Shown here: positions 5,100 through 12,884 of the stretch, in pieces | Numbering within the stretch: the stretch's first letter is position 1 | Layout: each line of letters opens with the position of its first letter | DNA from: Comamonas sp. lk | GTDB taxonomy: Bacteria; Pseudomonadota; Gammaproteobacteria; Burkholderiales; Burkholderiaceae_C | Assembly (NCBI GenBank): GCA_945875225.1 | Contig: CAMCJY010000020.1 | Span: 1 to 14,527, forward strand | Direction of reading: 5' to 3' | DNA length: 14,527 bases | Made by a program: the position numbers and the translations under genes | The notes under the pieces: generated by a model | What the model was told of the DNA's origin: nothing | Seen by the model: the letters and a program-made list of their open reading frames with translations, nothing else | The model's database searches: none

Positions 5100-7397
5100 A
5101 TGCACCACCCATTCGCACACCTTTTCCGCACTTTCGCTATGCTTGTCTTTGCCTTGTCCGCCCAAGTGGCCATGGCGCTGACCCCTTTTGTAATCCAAGA
5201 CATTCGCGTGGAAGGCTTGCAGCGGGTCGAAGCCGGCACCGTATTTGCCTCCCTGCCGGTGCGTGTTGGTGATAGCTACTCTGATGAGATGGCATCGACT
5301 TCGATCAAGGCCTTGTACGCTTTGGGCTTGTTTAACGATGTGCGCATCCGCGTGGATGGTGCGGTGTTGATGGTGATCGTTGCCGAGCGGCCGATTGTCG
5401 GTTCGGTCACCTTTACCGGCACCAAAGAGTTCGACAAAGAGGTGCTGGTCAAGGCGCTCAAAGACATCGGTCTGGCTGAGGGGCGTCCATTTGACAAGGC
5501 CCTGGCAGACAAAGCGGAGCAAGAGCTCAAGCGCCAGTACATCAACCGCAGCATGTATGCCGCCGAAATGGTCACCACGGTGACCCCCGTCGAAGGTAAC
5601 CGCGTCAATTTGAGCTTTGCCGTCAGCGAAGGCGACACCGCCAAAATCAGGTTGATCAAAATCGTCGGCAACCAGACCTTCTCCGAAAGCACTTTGCTGG
5701 GCTTATTTGATTTGGATACGGGGGGCTGGCTGAGCTGGTACACCAAGTCCGATCGCTACGCGCGCCCCAAGCTCAATGCCGACATCGAGTCACTGCGTTC
5801 TTATTACATGTCGCGCGGCTACCTGGAGTTCACGGTGGACTCGACCCAGGTCACCATCGCGCCCAACAAACAGGATATCGGCATCACCATCAACATTACC
5901 GAAGGTGAGCGTTTCGTAGTGTCCAAAGTCAGTTTGGCCGGTAATTTTCTGGAAAAAGAGGCGCAGTTCCAAGCCTTGGTGGCCATCAGTGCCGGCGAAC
6001 CCTACAACGTGAACGAAGTGGCACAGACCACCAAAGCCTTTACTGATTTTTATGCCAACTTCGGCTACGCATTTGCGCAAGTGGAGGCGCAAACCACTAT
6101 TGACCGCAGCACCAACCGGGTGGAGATCACACTCAAGGCGGACCCCTCGCGCCGGGTGTATGTACGGCGCATCAATATCGGAGGCAATGACACGACCCGC
6201 GACGAAGTAGTGCGCCGCGAGTTTCGCCAAATGGAGTCGGCTTGGTACGACGGTGAAAAAATCCGCGCTTCGCGCAACCGGGTGGACCGTTTAGGCTACT
6301 TCAAGGAGGTGAGTCTGGATACCTTGGAAGTGCCCGGCTTTCCCGACCAGGCCGATTTGCTTGTTACCGTGGTTGAAAAGCCTACGGGCAGCCTGTCCTT
6401 GGGGGCTGGTTATTCGAGTGCCGATGGGCTCGGCCTGAATTTTGGTTTCAAGCAGGACAATGCTTTTGGCTCTGGCAGCTCCATCGGTATCGAGGTCAAT
6501 ACCAGCAAGCTCAATACCACCTACGTGTTCAGTACCACCGATCCGTATTTCACCCAAGATGGCGTGTCCCGCAGCTTCGACCTCTACTACCGAACCACGC
6601 GACCCTATGCCGACGTCAATAGCTATGCGTTAAAGAACGTTGGCACCAGCCTGCGCTTCGGAGTTCCTTTCTCCGAAACAGACACGGTGTACTTTGGTGC
6701 TGGCTATGACCTTACGACGATCGAACCGGGCACATTGCTTCCCCAAGCATTCCAGGATTTCGCGAACACCTTTGGATATACCGCCTCGGCGCTGCCTTTG
6801 ACCATTGGCTGGGGCCGGGACACGCGGGACAGCGGCGTGGTTCCCAGTAGCGGTCGTTTGCTCAAAGCGAATGCGGAATGGAGCGTGGCGGGGGACTTGA
6901 CTTATTTACGTGGTACTACGCAGGCGCAAGAATTTTTTGCGCTCAGCAAGCGGGTAACCCTGGCGTTCAATGGGGAACTGTCAGTGGGTGCCCCCACCAA
7001 TGGCCAGGTCTATCCTTTGTTTAAAAATTATTATTCAGGCGGCATCGGGTCCGTTCGCGGCTTTGAGCCTGGAAGTCTGACTACCGGGGCGCAGCGGGCA
7101 CTGGGTGCGGTGGCCACGGGCGGAACCAAAAAGTTGACCATGAATGCTGAAATTTTGTCACCACTTCCCGGTGGGGGCACGGACCGAACCTTGCGCATGT
7201 ACGCATTTTTAGATGCCGGCGGCCTGTATGGCCCCGATGAGGGCATCGCCCTAGGGGATTTACGCTCGTCTGTGGGCGTGGGCATTAGCTGGATATCGCC
7301 GGTAGGCCCGCTGCGCCTATCCTATGCCAAACCGATCGCCCAGTTCGATAGCGATAAAATTCAGTATCTTCAATTCACAATTGGAACCACTTTCTGA
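5100..7397 (+). CDS. bamA: Outer membrane protein assembly factor BamA
   Basis: BamA is the Omp85-family core of the BAM complex, which folds beta-barrel proteins into the outer membrane. The 765-residue precursor has a signal peptide (residues 1-26, hydrophobic LVFALSAQVAMA, likely cut after AMA). Five POTRA repeats follow from about 27 to 420 (the first begins PFVIQDIRVEGLQRVEAGTVF), then a C-terminal 16-strand barrel. The conserved VRGF of loop 6 is at residues 652-655, and the protein ends in an aromatic residue as expected of a barrel (LQFTIGTTF). ATG 5100 gives a normal signal peptide. A TTG at 5070 in frame would add ten residues including two arginines and cannot be excluded. No clear Shine-Dalgarno is seen. 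skp starts within its stop codon. Confidence 0.96.
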   Translation: MHHPFAHLFRTFAMLVFALSAQVAMALTPFVIQDIRVEGLQRVEAGTVFASLPVRVGDSYSDEMASTSIKALYALGLFNDVRIRVDGAVLMVIVAERPIVGSVTFTGTKEFDKEVLVKALKDIGLAEGRPFDKALADKAEQELKRQYINRSMYAAEMVTTVTPVEGNRVNLSFAVSEGDTAKIRLIKIVGNQTFSESTLLGLFDLDTGGWLSWYTKSDRYARPKLNADIESLRSYYMSRGYLEFTVDSTQVTIAPNKQDIGITINITEGERFVVSKVSLAGNFLEKEAQFQALVAISAGEPYNVNEVAQTTKAFTDFYANFGYAFAQVEAQTTIDRSTNRVEITLKADPSRRVYVRRINIGGNDTTRDEVVRREFRQMESAWYDGEKIRASRNRVDRLGYFKEVSLDTLEVPGFPDQADLLVTVVEKPTGSLSLGAGYSSADGLGLNFGFKQDNAFGSGSSIGIEVNTSKLNTTYVFSTTDPYFTQDGVSRSFDLYYRTTRPYADVNSYALKNVGTSLRFGVPFSETDTVYFGAGYDLTTIEPGTLLPQAFQDFANTFGYTASALPLTIGWGRDTRDSGVVPSSGRLLKANAEWSVAGDLTYLRGTTQAQEFFALSKRVTLAFNGELSVGAPTNGQVYPLFKNYYSGGIGSVRGFEPGSLTTGAQRALGAVATGGTKKLTMNAEILSPLPGGGTDRTLRMYAFLDAGGLYGPDEGIALGDLRSSVGVGISWISPVGPLRLSYAKPIAQFDSDKIQYLQFTIGTTF

Positions 7398-7909
7398 TGA
7401 AACTGCTCAATCAAATTTCTGTTTTTGCGCTTTGCGCTAGCGCACTGCTGTCCTCCTCGTTTGCGCAGGAATCGCGCTTGGCTTATGTCAATACCCAACG
7501 CATCACGACCGAGTCTGCGATTGCCAAGGCGGCGCAGACTAAACTGGAGCAAGAGTTCTCCAAGCGCGGCAAGGAATTGGCCGATTTGCAGGCAGGCTTA
7601 AAAACCTTTGGCGAGAAGTTTGACCGCGACGCGCCGACCTTGACCGAATCGCAGCGTGTCGCCCGCCAAAAAGAAGGCGCTGATCTGAACCGCGATTTGC
7701 AACGCAAGCAGCGTGAGTACCAGGAAGACCTCAACGGTCGGCGCAACGAAGAGTTGCAGCAAGTCCTGGAAAAAGCCAATAAAGCGGTACGCAAAGTCGC
7801 CGACGACGAAAAATACGATTTAGTCGTGCAGGAAGTCGTGTACAGCAATGGGCGCCATGACATTACGGACAAAGTTCTCAAGCTCCTCAATACTGCGGGC
7901 GCCAAGTAA
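7397..7909 (+). CDS. skp: Periplasmic chaperone Skp/OmpH family
   Basis: Skp is a trimeric periplasmic chaperone with long coiled-coil arms that holds unfolded outer-membrane proteins on their way to BamA. The 170-residue precursor has a signal peptide of about 23 residues (KLLNQ then a hydrophobic stretch, SSSFA before QES as the likely cut). A strand RLAYVNTQRI follows, then a long charged helical region at about 45-125 rich in K, E, Q, R and A that fits the coiled coil, and C-terminal YDLVVQEVVYSNGRHDITDKVL. This is the OmpH family layout. The ATG shares its A with the bamA stop (TGATG), so translation is probably coupled. The pairing with bamA is conserved in proteobacteria. Confidence 0.93.
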   Translation: MKLLNQISVFALCASALLSSSFAQESRLAYVNTQRITTESAIAKAAQTKLEQEFSKRGKELADLQAGLKTFGEKFDRDAPTLTESQRVARQKEGADLNRDLQRKQREYQEDLNGRRNEELQQVLEKANKAVRKVADDEKYDLVVQEVVYSNGRHDITDKVLKLLNTAGAK

Positions 7910-7927
7910 GCTCGAACCCCGACTTGC

Positions 7928-8920
7928 GTGCCTGACGTCCGCCTGCACGACATCATCGCTGCACTCGGTGGCGAGTTGCATGGCGACGGCAACACGCTGA
8001 TCGACGCGCTGGCACCCCTGGATTGCGCGGGGCCGGGAGCCCTCAGTTTTGTCAGCCATCCCAAGTTCCGCCAAGCGCTGGCCAGCTCAAAAGCCGCTTG
8101 CCTTATCGTCCCGCCCGATTTGAAAGACATGGCCCTAGCGCGTGGGGCCTGTATTGTTTCTGAGGCACCCTATCTCTATTTCGCGCGGCTCACCCAATGG
8201 TGGCGCAAGGCCTTGGATGTGCAGCGCGCACAACCTGGTTCGCATGGCGGCATACACCCTAGTGCGGTGGTCGATGCTTTAGCCCAAGTGCATCCCAGTG
8301 CCACGGTAGGGCCCTTGTGTGTCATTGAGCGGGGCGCTCGTATAGGCGCCCACACCCGTTTGCGTGCCAGAGTGACGGTAGGCGAAGACTGCACGATAGG
8401 CCAACGCTGCCTTTTGCATTCGGGCGTGGTCATCGGCGCAGACGGCTTTGGCTTTGCACCCGATGGCGAGCGCTGGGAAAAAATTGAGCAATTAGGTGCG
8501 GTGTCTATCGGCGACGATGTGGAAATTGGCGCAAATACCTGCGTGGACCGCGGTGCCTTGCAAGACACGGTGATCGAAGACGGAGTGAAGCTGGACAACC
8601 TGATACAGGTCGGGCACAACGTTCGCATCGGGCGCAATACCGCGATTGCCGGCTGCGCCGGTATCGCCGGCAGTGCCATCATCGGCCCGCAATGCACGAT
8701 TGGCGGTGGCGCAATTGTCTTGGGGCATTTGGAGATCGCCGCCCATGTGCATATTTCTGCGGGCACGCTGGTCAGCAAGTCGATTAGCAAGCCTGGCCAT
8801 TACACCGGCATATTCCCGCTCGATGACAATGCCAATTGGGAGCGTAATGCTGCCTCGCTCAAACAACTGCACCGCTTGCGCGAGCGCATTAAACAACTCG
8901 AAAGTGACGCCAAAAAATGA
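7928..8920 (+). CDS. lpxD: UDP-3-O-acylglucosamine N-acyltransferase
   Basis: LpxD adds the second 3-hydroxyacyl chain, from acyl-ACP, to UDP-3-O-acyl-glucosamine in lipid A synthesis; it is a soluble trimer. The 330-residue product has an N-terminal uridine-binding domain (residues 1 to about 100, with ALGGELHGD and ALSFVSHPKF). A left-handed beta-helix of hexapeptide repeats follows (IGAHTRL, VGEDCTIG, IGDDVEIGANTCVDRGAL and others). The catalytic histidine is H230 within NLIQVGHNVRIG. A C-terminal helix completes the fold. Length is near the usual 340. GTG 7928, 18 bases after skp, gives the expected N-terminus, but no good Shine-Dalgarno precedes it, so the start is less certain than the identity. 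Confidence 0.95.
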   Translation: MPDVRLHDIIAALGGELHGDGNTLIDALAPLDCAGPGALSFVSHPKFRQALASSKAACLIVPPDLKDMALARGACIVSEAPYLYFARLTQWWRKALDVQRAQPGSHGGIHPSAVVDALAQVHPSATVGPLCVIERGARIGAHTRLRARVTVGEDCTIGQRCLLHSGVVIGADGFGFAPDGERWEKIEQLGAVSIGDDVEIGANTCVDRGALQDTVIEDGVKLDNLIQVGHNVRIGRNTAIAGCAGIAGSAIIGPQCTIGGGAIVLGHLEIAAHVHISAGTLVSKSISKPGHYTGIFPLDDNANWERNAASLKQLHRLRERIKQLESDAKK

Positions 8921-9366
8921 TGGATATCCACCAGATTCTCAAACAACTGCCGCACCGCTACCCTTTTTTGATGGTGGATCGGGTGTTGGAAATCGACAAA
9001 GGCAAATCCATCAAGGCCTTAAAGAATGTCACCATCAACGAACCCTTTTTTGAGGGGCATTTTCCGCACCGTCCGGTGATGCCTGGCGTCCTGATGCTCG
9101 AAGCGCTGGCCCAGGCCGCAGCCTTGTTAGCCTTTGACGCGCTGGATGCCTCGCCCAACGACCAATCGGTGTATTACTTTGCCGGCATTGATGCTGCGCG
9201 CTTTAAGCGCCCTGTTGAGCCGGGCGATCAGTTGGTGCTGGAGGTGGAATTGCTGCGCATGAAAGCCGGTATTTTCAAGTTCAAAACGCGTGCCAGCGTG
9301 GCTGGAGAGACGGCCGTGGAAGCTGAGCTGACCTGCGCCATGCGTAGCATCGCGCCTAAGGATTGA
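8917..9366 (+). CDS. fabZ: 3-hydroxyacyl-ACP dehydratase FabZ
   Basis: FabZ dehydrates 3-hydroxyacyl-ACP to trans-2-enoyl-ACP in type II fatty acid synthesis. It competes with LpxA and LpxD for 3-hydroxyacyl-ACP, which explains its conserved place among the lpx genes. The 149-residue hot-dog protein opens MMDIHQILKQLPHRYPFL and carries the active-site stretch FEGHFPHRPVMPGVLMLEA, with catalytic H48 and E62, spaced as in E. coli FabZ (H54, E68). YFAGIDAARFKRPVEPGDQL follows. Start codons ATG 8917 and ATG 8920 are adjacent; both overlap the lpxD stop, giving an overlap of four bases or one. I report the first. Translational coupling to lpxD is likely. Confidence 0.96.
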   Translation: MMDIHQILKQLPHRYPFLMVDRVLEIDKGKSIKALKNVTINEPFFEGHFPHRPVMPGVLMLEALAQAAALLAFDALDASPNDQSVYYFAGIDAARFKRPVEPGDQLVLEVELLRMKAGIFKFKTRASVAGETAVEAELTCAMRSIAPKD

Positions 9367-9367
9367 T

Positions 9368-10162
9368 GTGAGCGGCATTCATCCCACCGCCCTGATTGAT
9401 GCGGGCGCTGAGCTTGATACGGGCGTGAGCGTTGGCCCGTACACGGTGATCGGCCCGCATGTGCGCATTGGCACAGGGACGACCATCGGCGCACATTGCG
9501 TCATCGAAGGCTACACTACCATAGGGCGCGATAACCGGGTATTTCAGTTCAACTCGCTAGGCGCCGTCCCCCAGGACAAAAAATACGGCGGCGAGCCCTG
9601 TGAACTGGTCATCGGCGAGCGCAACACCATCCGCGAGTTTTGCACCTTCAATATCGGTTCGCCCGGCGATGTGGGCGTGACCCGCGTGGGCGACGACAAC
9701 TGGATCATGGCCTATGTGCACCTGGCGCACGACTGCCAGGTCGGCAACCACACCATATTTGCCAACAACTCCCAACTGGCCGGCCACGTGCAGGTGGGCG
9801 ATTGGGTGATATTGGGCGGCTTTACGGTGGTGCACCAGTTTGTCCGTATCGGTGCGCACAGCATGACGGCCATGTGTTCGCTGCTGTTTGCCGATTTACC
9901 GCCGTTCGTCATGTGCCAAGGTCAACCGGCGGCTGCGCGCTCCATGAATTACGAAGGCTTGCGCAGGCGCGGTTTCTCGCCCGAGCGCATTGCAGGTGTC
10001 AAAGCCATGCACAAAGCCTTGTACCGCCAGGATCTGAGCCTGGAGGCGGCGCAGGCGCACATTGCAGCCATCAGCCAGACGCAAGCGCAATGCGAGCCCG
10101 ACGTGCGCATGATGAACGACTTCCTGCAACAGACCAGTGCCCAACGCGGCATCGTTCGCTGA
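9368..10162 (+). CDS. lpxA: UDP-N-acetylglucosamine acyltransferase
   Basis: LpxA catalyses the first step of lipid A synthesis, moving a 3-hydroxyacyl chain from ACP to the 3-OH of UDP-GlcNAc. The 264-residue product is mostly a left-handed beta-helix of hexapeptide repeats from residue 1 (IHPTALI, VGPYTVIGPHVRIG and others). The active-site segment is AYVHLAHDCQVGN with catalytic H121 (H125 in E. coli), followed by NNSQLAGHV and HQFVRIG. A C-terminal helical domain includes GLRRRGFSPERI. The start is GTG 9368, one base after the fabZ stop; the IHPTA motif begins at residue 4 as usual. Relatives are about 260 residues long. Identification is certain. Confidence 0.96.
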   Translation: MSGIHPTALIDAGAELDTGVSVGPYTVIGPHVRIGTGTTIGAHCVIEGYTTIGRDNRVFQFNSLGAVPQDKKYGGEPCELVIGERNTIREFCTFNIGSPGDVGVTRVGDDNWIMAYVHLAHDCQVGNHTIFANNSQLAGHVQVGDWVILGGFTVVHQFVRIGAHSMTAMCSLLFADLPPFVMCQGQPAAARSMNYEGLRRRGFSPERIAGVKAMHKALYRQDLSLEAAQAHIAAISQTQAQCEPDVRMMNDFLQQTSAQRGIVR

Positions 10163-10164
10163 AC

Positions 10165-11334
10165 GTGAGCCGCCCAAGCGCCGCGCTGAGCTCTCTGGCC
10201 ATGGTGGCCGGCGAAGCCTCTGGCGACCTGCTGGCCGCCTTGCTATTGCAGGCGGTGCATCAGCGCTGGGCCGGTGTGCCTGCATTTGGCATCGGCGGCC
10301 CGCGTATGGCCGAGCAAGGCTTTGAGGCCTGGTGGCCGCACCACAAACTGGCGGTGCACGGACTGGGTTGGGATGTTCTCTTGCGCTACCGAGAGATTGT
10401 CGGCATCCGCAAACAGTTATTTGCGCGCTTAGTCGAAAACCCCCCGTCGCTTTTCATCGGCGTGGACGCGCCCGATTTCAACCTTGACTTGGAAGCGCAA
10501 TTGCGCGCGCGCGGCGTAAAAACCGTGCACTTTGTCTGCCCCTCGGTTTGGGCCTGGCGCGCCGAACGCTTGCTCACGATGCGGCGCAGTGTGGACCATG
10601 TGTTGTGCCTGTTTCCCTTTGAGCCGGCCTTGCTGGCGCAGCATGGTATCGCCGCCACCTATGTGGGCCACCCGCTGGCACAAGTGATCCCGATGCAAGT
10701 GGACAGGGCGGCCGCGCGCCAGCAGCTGGGCCTACAGCCACAGGACGACGTGCTAGCCTTGCTGCCGGGCAGCCGCCGCTCCGAAATCCGCTACCTCGCC
10801 ACGGTTTTTTTCCAGGCGGCGGCACGCATTGCCAAAGCCAGGCCGCATGTCAAATTCCTGTTGCCTGCAGTGCCCGGCCTCGAGGCTGTGATTAGCCAGA
10901 TCGCCCGTGACAGCGCCATGGCCGAGCGGGTGCAGATCGTGTCTGGCCAATCGCACACGGTGTTAGCGGCCTGCGATGCCACCTTGATCGCCAGCGGCAC
11001 CGCCACTTTGGAGGCCGCTTTGTTCAAGCGCCCCATGGTGATTGCCTACCGCATGGGCGCCATGAGCTGGCATTGGATGCGGCGCAAGCGTCTGCAGCCC
11101 TGGGTGGGCTTGCCCAATATTTTGAGCGGAGAGTTTGTCGTCCCTGAGTTTTTGCAAGACCAGGCGACGCCTCAGGCGCTGGCTGACGCAGCCTTGCATT
11201 GGCTCGATTGCAAAGCCGCGGACCCGTCCGTATTGCGAGGGCTGGAAACTCGCTTTGATGCCTTGCACGAGCGCCTTCGGCGCGACACCGGTACGCTGGC
11301 GGCCCAAGCCATAGACAATATGCTCCATGCCTAA
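10165..11334 (+). CDS. lpxB: Lipid-A-disaccharide synthase
   Basis: LpxB is a peripheral inner-membrane glycosyltransferase (family GT19) that joins UDP-2,3-diacylglucosamine and lipid X into lipid A disaccharide phosphate. The 389 residues begin with the AGEASGD motif (15-21). Then follow GVDAPDFN (D101 and D104 region, near 99-106), VCPSVWAWR, the YVGHPL motif with H169, LLPGSRRSEI, and the C-terminal ASGTATLEAALFKRPMVIAYR nucleotide-sugar region. GTG 10165, two bases after the lpxA stop, gives the normal length. The same frame stays open far upstream through lpxA, but that part is out of frame with lpxA and meaningless. Its 3' end overlaps rnhB by eight bases. Confidence 0.95.
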   Translation: MSRPSAALSSLAMVAGEASGDLLAALLLQAVHQRWAGVPAFGIGGPRMAEQGFEAWWPHHKLAVHGLGWDVLLRYREIVGIRKQLFARLVENPPSLFIGVDAPDFNLDLEAQLRARGVKTVHFVCPSVWAWRAERLLTMRRSVDHVLCLFPFEPALLAQHGIAATYVGHPLAQVIPMQVDRAAARQQLGLQPQDDVLALLPGSRRSEIRYLATVFFQAAARIAKARPHVKFLLPAVPGLEAVISQIARDSAMAERVQIVSGQSHTVLAACDATLIASGTATLEAALFKRPMVIAYRMGAMSWHWMRRKRLQPWVGLPNILSGEFVVPEFLQDQATPQALADAALHWLDCKAADPSVLRGLETRFDALHERLRRDTGTLAAQAIDNMLHA

Positions 11335-11938
11335 GCCCATCGGCCCCGTTCAAACCGCCCTCCAATGGCGGGCCGGCGGCTTGGTGGCCGGCGTGGACGA
11401 AGCCGGTCGGGGGCCTTTGGCCGGACCGGTTATGGCCGCTGCCGTGATCCTCGATGAGCAGCGCCCCATTGCTTACTTGGCCGACTCTAAAACACTCACG
11501 CCCAAGCGGCGCGATTTTTTGTTTGATGAAATACGCGCCAAGGCATTGTGCTTTTCGGTGGCGCAGGCCTCAGTGGAAGAAATCGACCAGCTCAACATCC
11601 TGCAAGCCACCTTGCTGGCCATGCGCCGCGCGGTGCAGGGCTTGCGCCTGCCGCCCAAGCTGGTGTTGGTCGATGGCAACCGGCTGCCGGTTTTGGACAT
11701 CCGCGCCGAAGCCGTAGTCAAAGGCGATAGCAAAGTGGCGGCGATATCGGCGGCCTCGATTCTGGCCAAGGTCAGCCGCGATCGCTGGTGCGCCCAGTAC
11801 CACCAGGAATTTCCGCAATACGGTTTCGACGCACACAAAGGCTATCCCACGGCGGCGCATCTGGCGGCGTTGCGCGCCCACGGCCCCTGTCCAGAGCACC
11901 GCAAATCCTTTGGCCCAGTGGCCGCCTTGTTGGTGTGA
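11327..11938 (+). CDS. rnhB: Ribonuclease HII
   Basis: RNase HII cuts RNA in RNA-DNA hybrids and starts removal of single ribonucleotides from DNA. The 203-residue product has the catalytic DEAGRGP (D24, E25), DSKTLTPKRR, the third acid D116 in VDGNR and the fourth D134 in VVKGDSK. The spacing of 18 between the last two equals that of E. coli (D108, D126). AAISAASILAKVSRD and the C-terminal GYPTAAH, HRKSF complete the pattern. ATG 11327 lies within the end of lpxB (overlap of eight bases), so translational coupling is likely. lpxB-rnhB is a widespread pair in proteobacteria. All catalytic residues are present, so the enzyme should be active. Confidence 0.96.
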   Translation: MPKPIGPVQTALQWRAGGLVAGVDEAGRGPLAGPVMAAAVILDEQRPIAYLADSKTLTPKRRDFLFDEIRAKALCFSVAQASVEEIDQLNILQATLLAMRRAVQGLRLPPKLVLVDGNRLPVLDIRAEAVVKGDSKVAAISAASILAKVSRDRWCAQYHQEFPQYGFDAHKGYPTAAHLAALRAHGPCPEHRKSFGPVAALLV

Positions 11939-12735
11939 CTACGCCACAATTCATCAGCTCGCGCGATAACCCTCAGTTACGCGCCTTGCGCAAACTCGCG
12001 GGCGACAACACCGGCTACCGTAAATCCAGGCAAGTCTGGGTAGAGGGCGAACATTTGTGCAGCGCCGCTTTGTTGCGCAAGGTGCGGCCCGCCATGACCG
12101 TCATTGCCCAAAGCCTGTGGGCCGATGGCCAGTCGCCCTGGTCCGGCCTTGCGCCCGCCACCTTGGTTTTGTCCGATGCCTTATTCAAGACGGTCAGCCC
12201 ACTCGAATCGCCTGGCGCCGTGGGCTTTGTACTGGACTTAGCTGCTCCGAGCGCGCTGGACGTGGGGGCGCCCACCGTGGTGCTGGACCGGGTGCAGGAC
12301 GCCGGTAACGTCGGATCTATTTTGCGCAGCGCCGCCGCCTTTGGCTTTACCCAGGTGATCGCCCTGCGCGAGACGGCCGCTCTCTGGTCGCCCAAGGTAT
12401 TGCGAGCGGGTATGGGCGCGCATTTTGGCCTGACCTTGTTGGAAGCCGTGGAGGTGGATGCGCTCAAAAGCTTGCGGGTGCCCCTGCTGGTCACCAGTTC
12501 GCATGCGGGCGACCTCCTACAGGCTGCGCGCTTGCCATTTCCCTGCGCCTGGGTGCTGGGCCATGAAGGGCAGGGTGTGTCGCCGGCCCTGCTGGCGCGT
12601 GCCGCTCTGCAAGTGCGCATCGGCCAGCCTGGCGGGGAGGAGTCGCTCAACGTCGCTGCCGCCGCAGCCATTTGCCTGCATGCCAGCGCCGCAGGGGTAA
12701 GCGCTGACCCAAACCCCGTGTCCCGCCGCCCTTAG
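11935..12735 (+). CDS. TrmH/SpoU-family RNA 2'-O-methyltransferase
   Basis: This is a SPOUT-class methyltransferase that would use S-adenosylmethionine to methylate a ribose 2'-OH in rRNA or tRNA; the exact target cannot be read from the sequence. The 266 residues have an N-terminal substrate-binding domain (SSRDNPQLRALRKL, VWVEGEHL). The SpoU core follows: motif 1 around residues 125-132 (NVGSILRSAAAFGF), motif 2 at 207-215 (VLGHEGQGV) and motif 3 with E236-S237-L238-N239 (GGEESLNVAAAAAI), which forms the trefoil knot. The GTG start at 11935 overlaps the rnhB stop by four bases (GTGA). The following 149 bases hold a possible terminator, so this may be the last gene of the lpx operon. An RlmB-like 23S rRNA target is possible but unproven. 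Confidence 0.9.
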   Translation: MTTPQFISSRDNPQLRALRKLAGDNTGYRKSRQVWVEGEHLCSAALLRKVRPAMTVIAQSLWADGQSPWSGLAPATLVLSDALFKTVSPLESPGAVGFVLDLAAPSALDVGAPTVVLDRVQDAGNVGSILRSAAAFGFTQVIALRETAALWSPKVLRAGMGAHFGLTLLEAVEVDALKSLRVPLLVTSSHAGDLLQAARLPFPCAWVLGHEGQGVSPALLARAALQVRIGQPGGEESLNVAAAAAICLHASAAGVSADPNPVSRRP

Positions 12736-12761
12736 GCCATAAAAAAGCCCTCGGTTACAAT
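12732..12761 (+). promoter_or_regulatory. Likely sigma-70 promoter for carA
   Basis: TACAAT at 12756-12761 is a good -10 box (five of six consensus bases). A poor -35 candidate, TTAGGC, lies at 12732-12737 with an 18-base spacer. A start near 12768 would give a leader of roughly 115 bases before carA. The -10 box lies inside the loop of the weak terminator hairpin at 12742-12773. Confidence 0.4.
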
Positions 12762-12773
12762 GGTAGGCTTTTT
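12742..12773 (+). terminator. Possible intrinsic terminator after the methyltransferase gene
   Basis: AAAAAGCC at 12742-12749 is complementary to GGCTTTTT at 12766-12773, separated by 16 bases. The TAC and GTA triplets inside (12756-12758, 12763-12765) can also pair. The stem has only three G-C pairs, so it is weak, but the T run and its place just after the methyltransferase stop fit a terminator, usable on either strand. Confidence 0.4.
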
Positions 12774-12788
12774 CGGAACCCAGCGGCT

Positions 12789-12856
12789 CCCAAGCGCTTC
12801 CAAAGCACCATCCCCTACCAATAACAGCTGCCAGAGGTCTTCTCTGGGCGCTTGGG
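12789..12856 (+). promoter_or_regulatory. Foldable 5' leader of carA (nested hairpins)
   Basis: CCCAAGCGC at 12789-12797 is perfectly complementary to GCGCTTGGG at 12848-12856, extendable by two G-U pairs. Inside, CCAGAG (12831-12836) and CTCTGG (12842-12847) form a six-base-pair hairpin with a five-base loop that ends directly at the right arm of the outer stem. The G-U extension of the outer stem and the top of the inner hairpin compete for 12846-12847. There is no ATG in the leader, so no leader peptide is evident. A regulatory role for carA expression is inference. Confidence 0.5.
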
Positions 12857-12874
12857 CGCACCCGTAAACGACTC

Positions 12875-12878
12875 GGAG
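12875..12878 (+). promoter_or_regulatory. Ribosome binding site that sets the carA GTG start
   Basis: GGAG at 12875-12878 lies six bases before GTG 12885, supporting this codon over an upstream in-frame TTG at 12852, which falls within the right arm of the leader hairpin. Confidence 0.75.
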
Positions 12879-12884
12879 AAGCCC

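Noticed and set aside
9640..10164. Apparent 175-residue N-terminal extension of lpxB
   Set aside because: It is an out-of-frame reading through lpxA; the known LpxB start and length are met by GTG 10165.
11788..11934. Apparent N-terminal extension of the RNA methyltransferase into rnhB
   Set aside because: It is an alternative-frame reading of rnhB; GTG 11935 gives the normal SpoU-family start and the common GTGA overlap.
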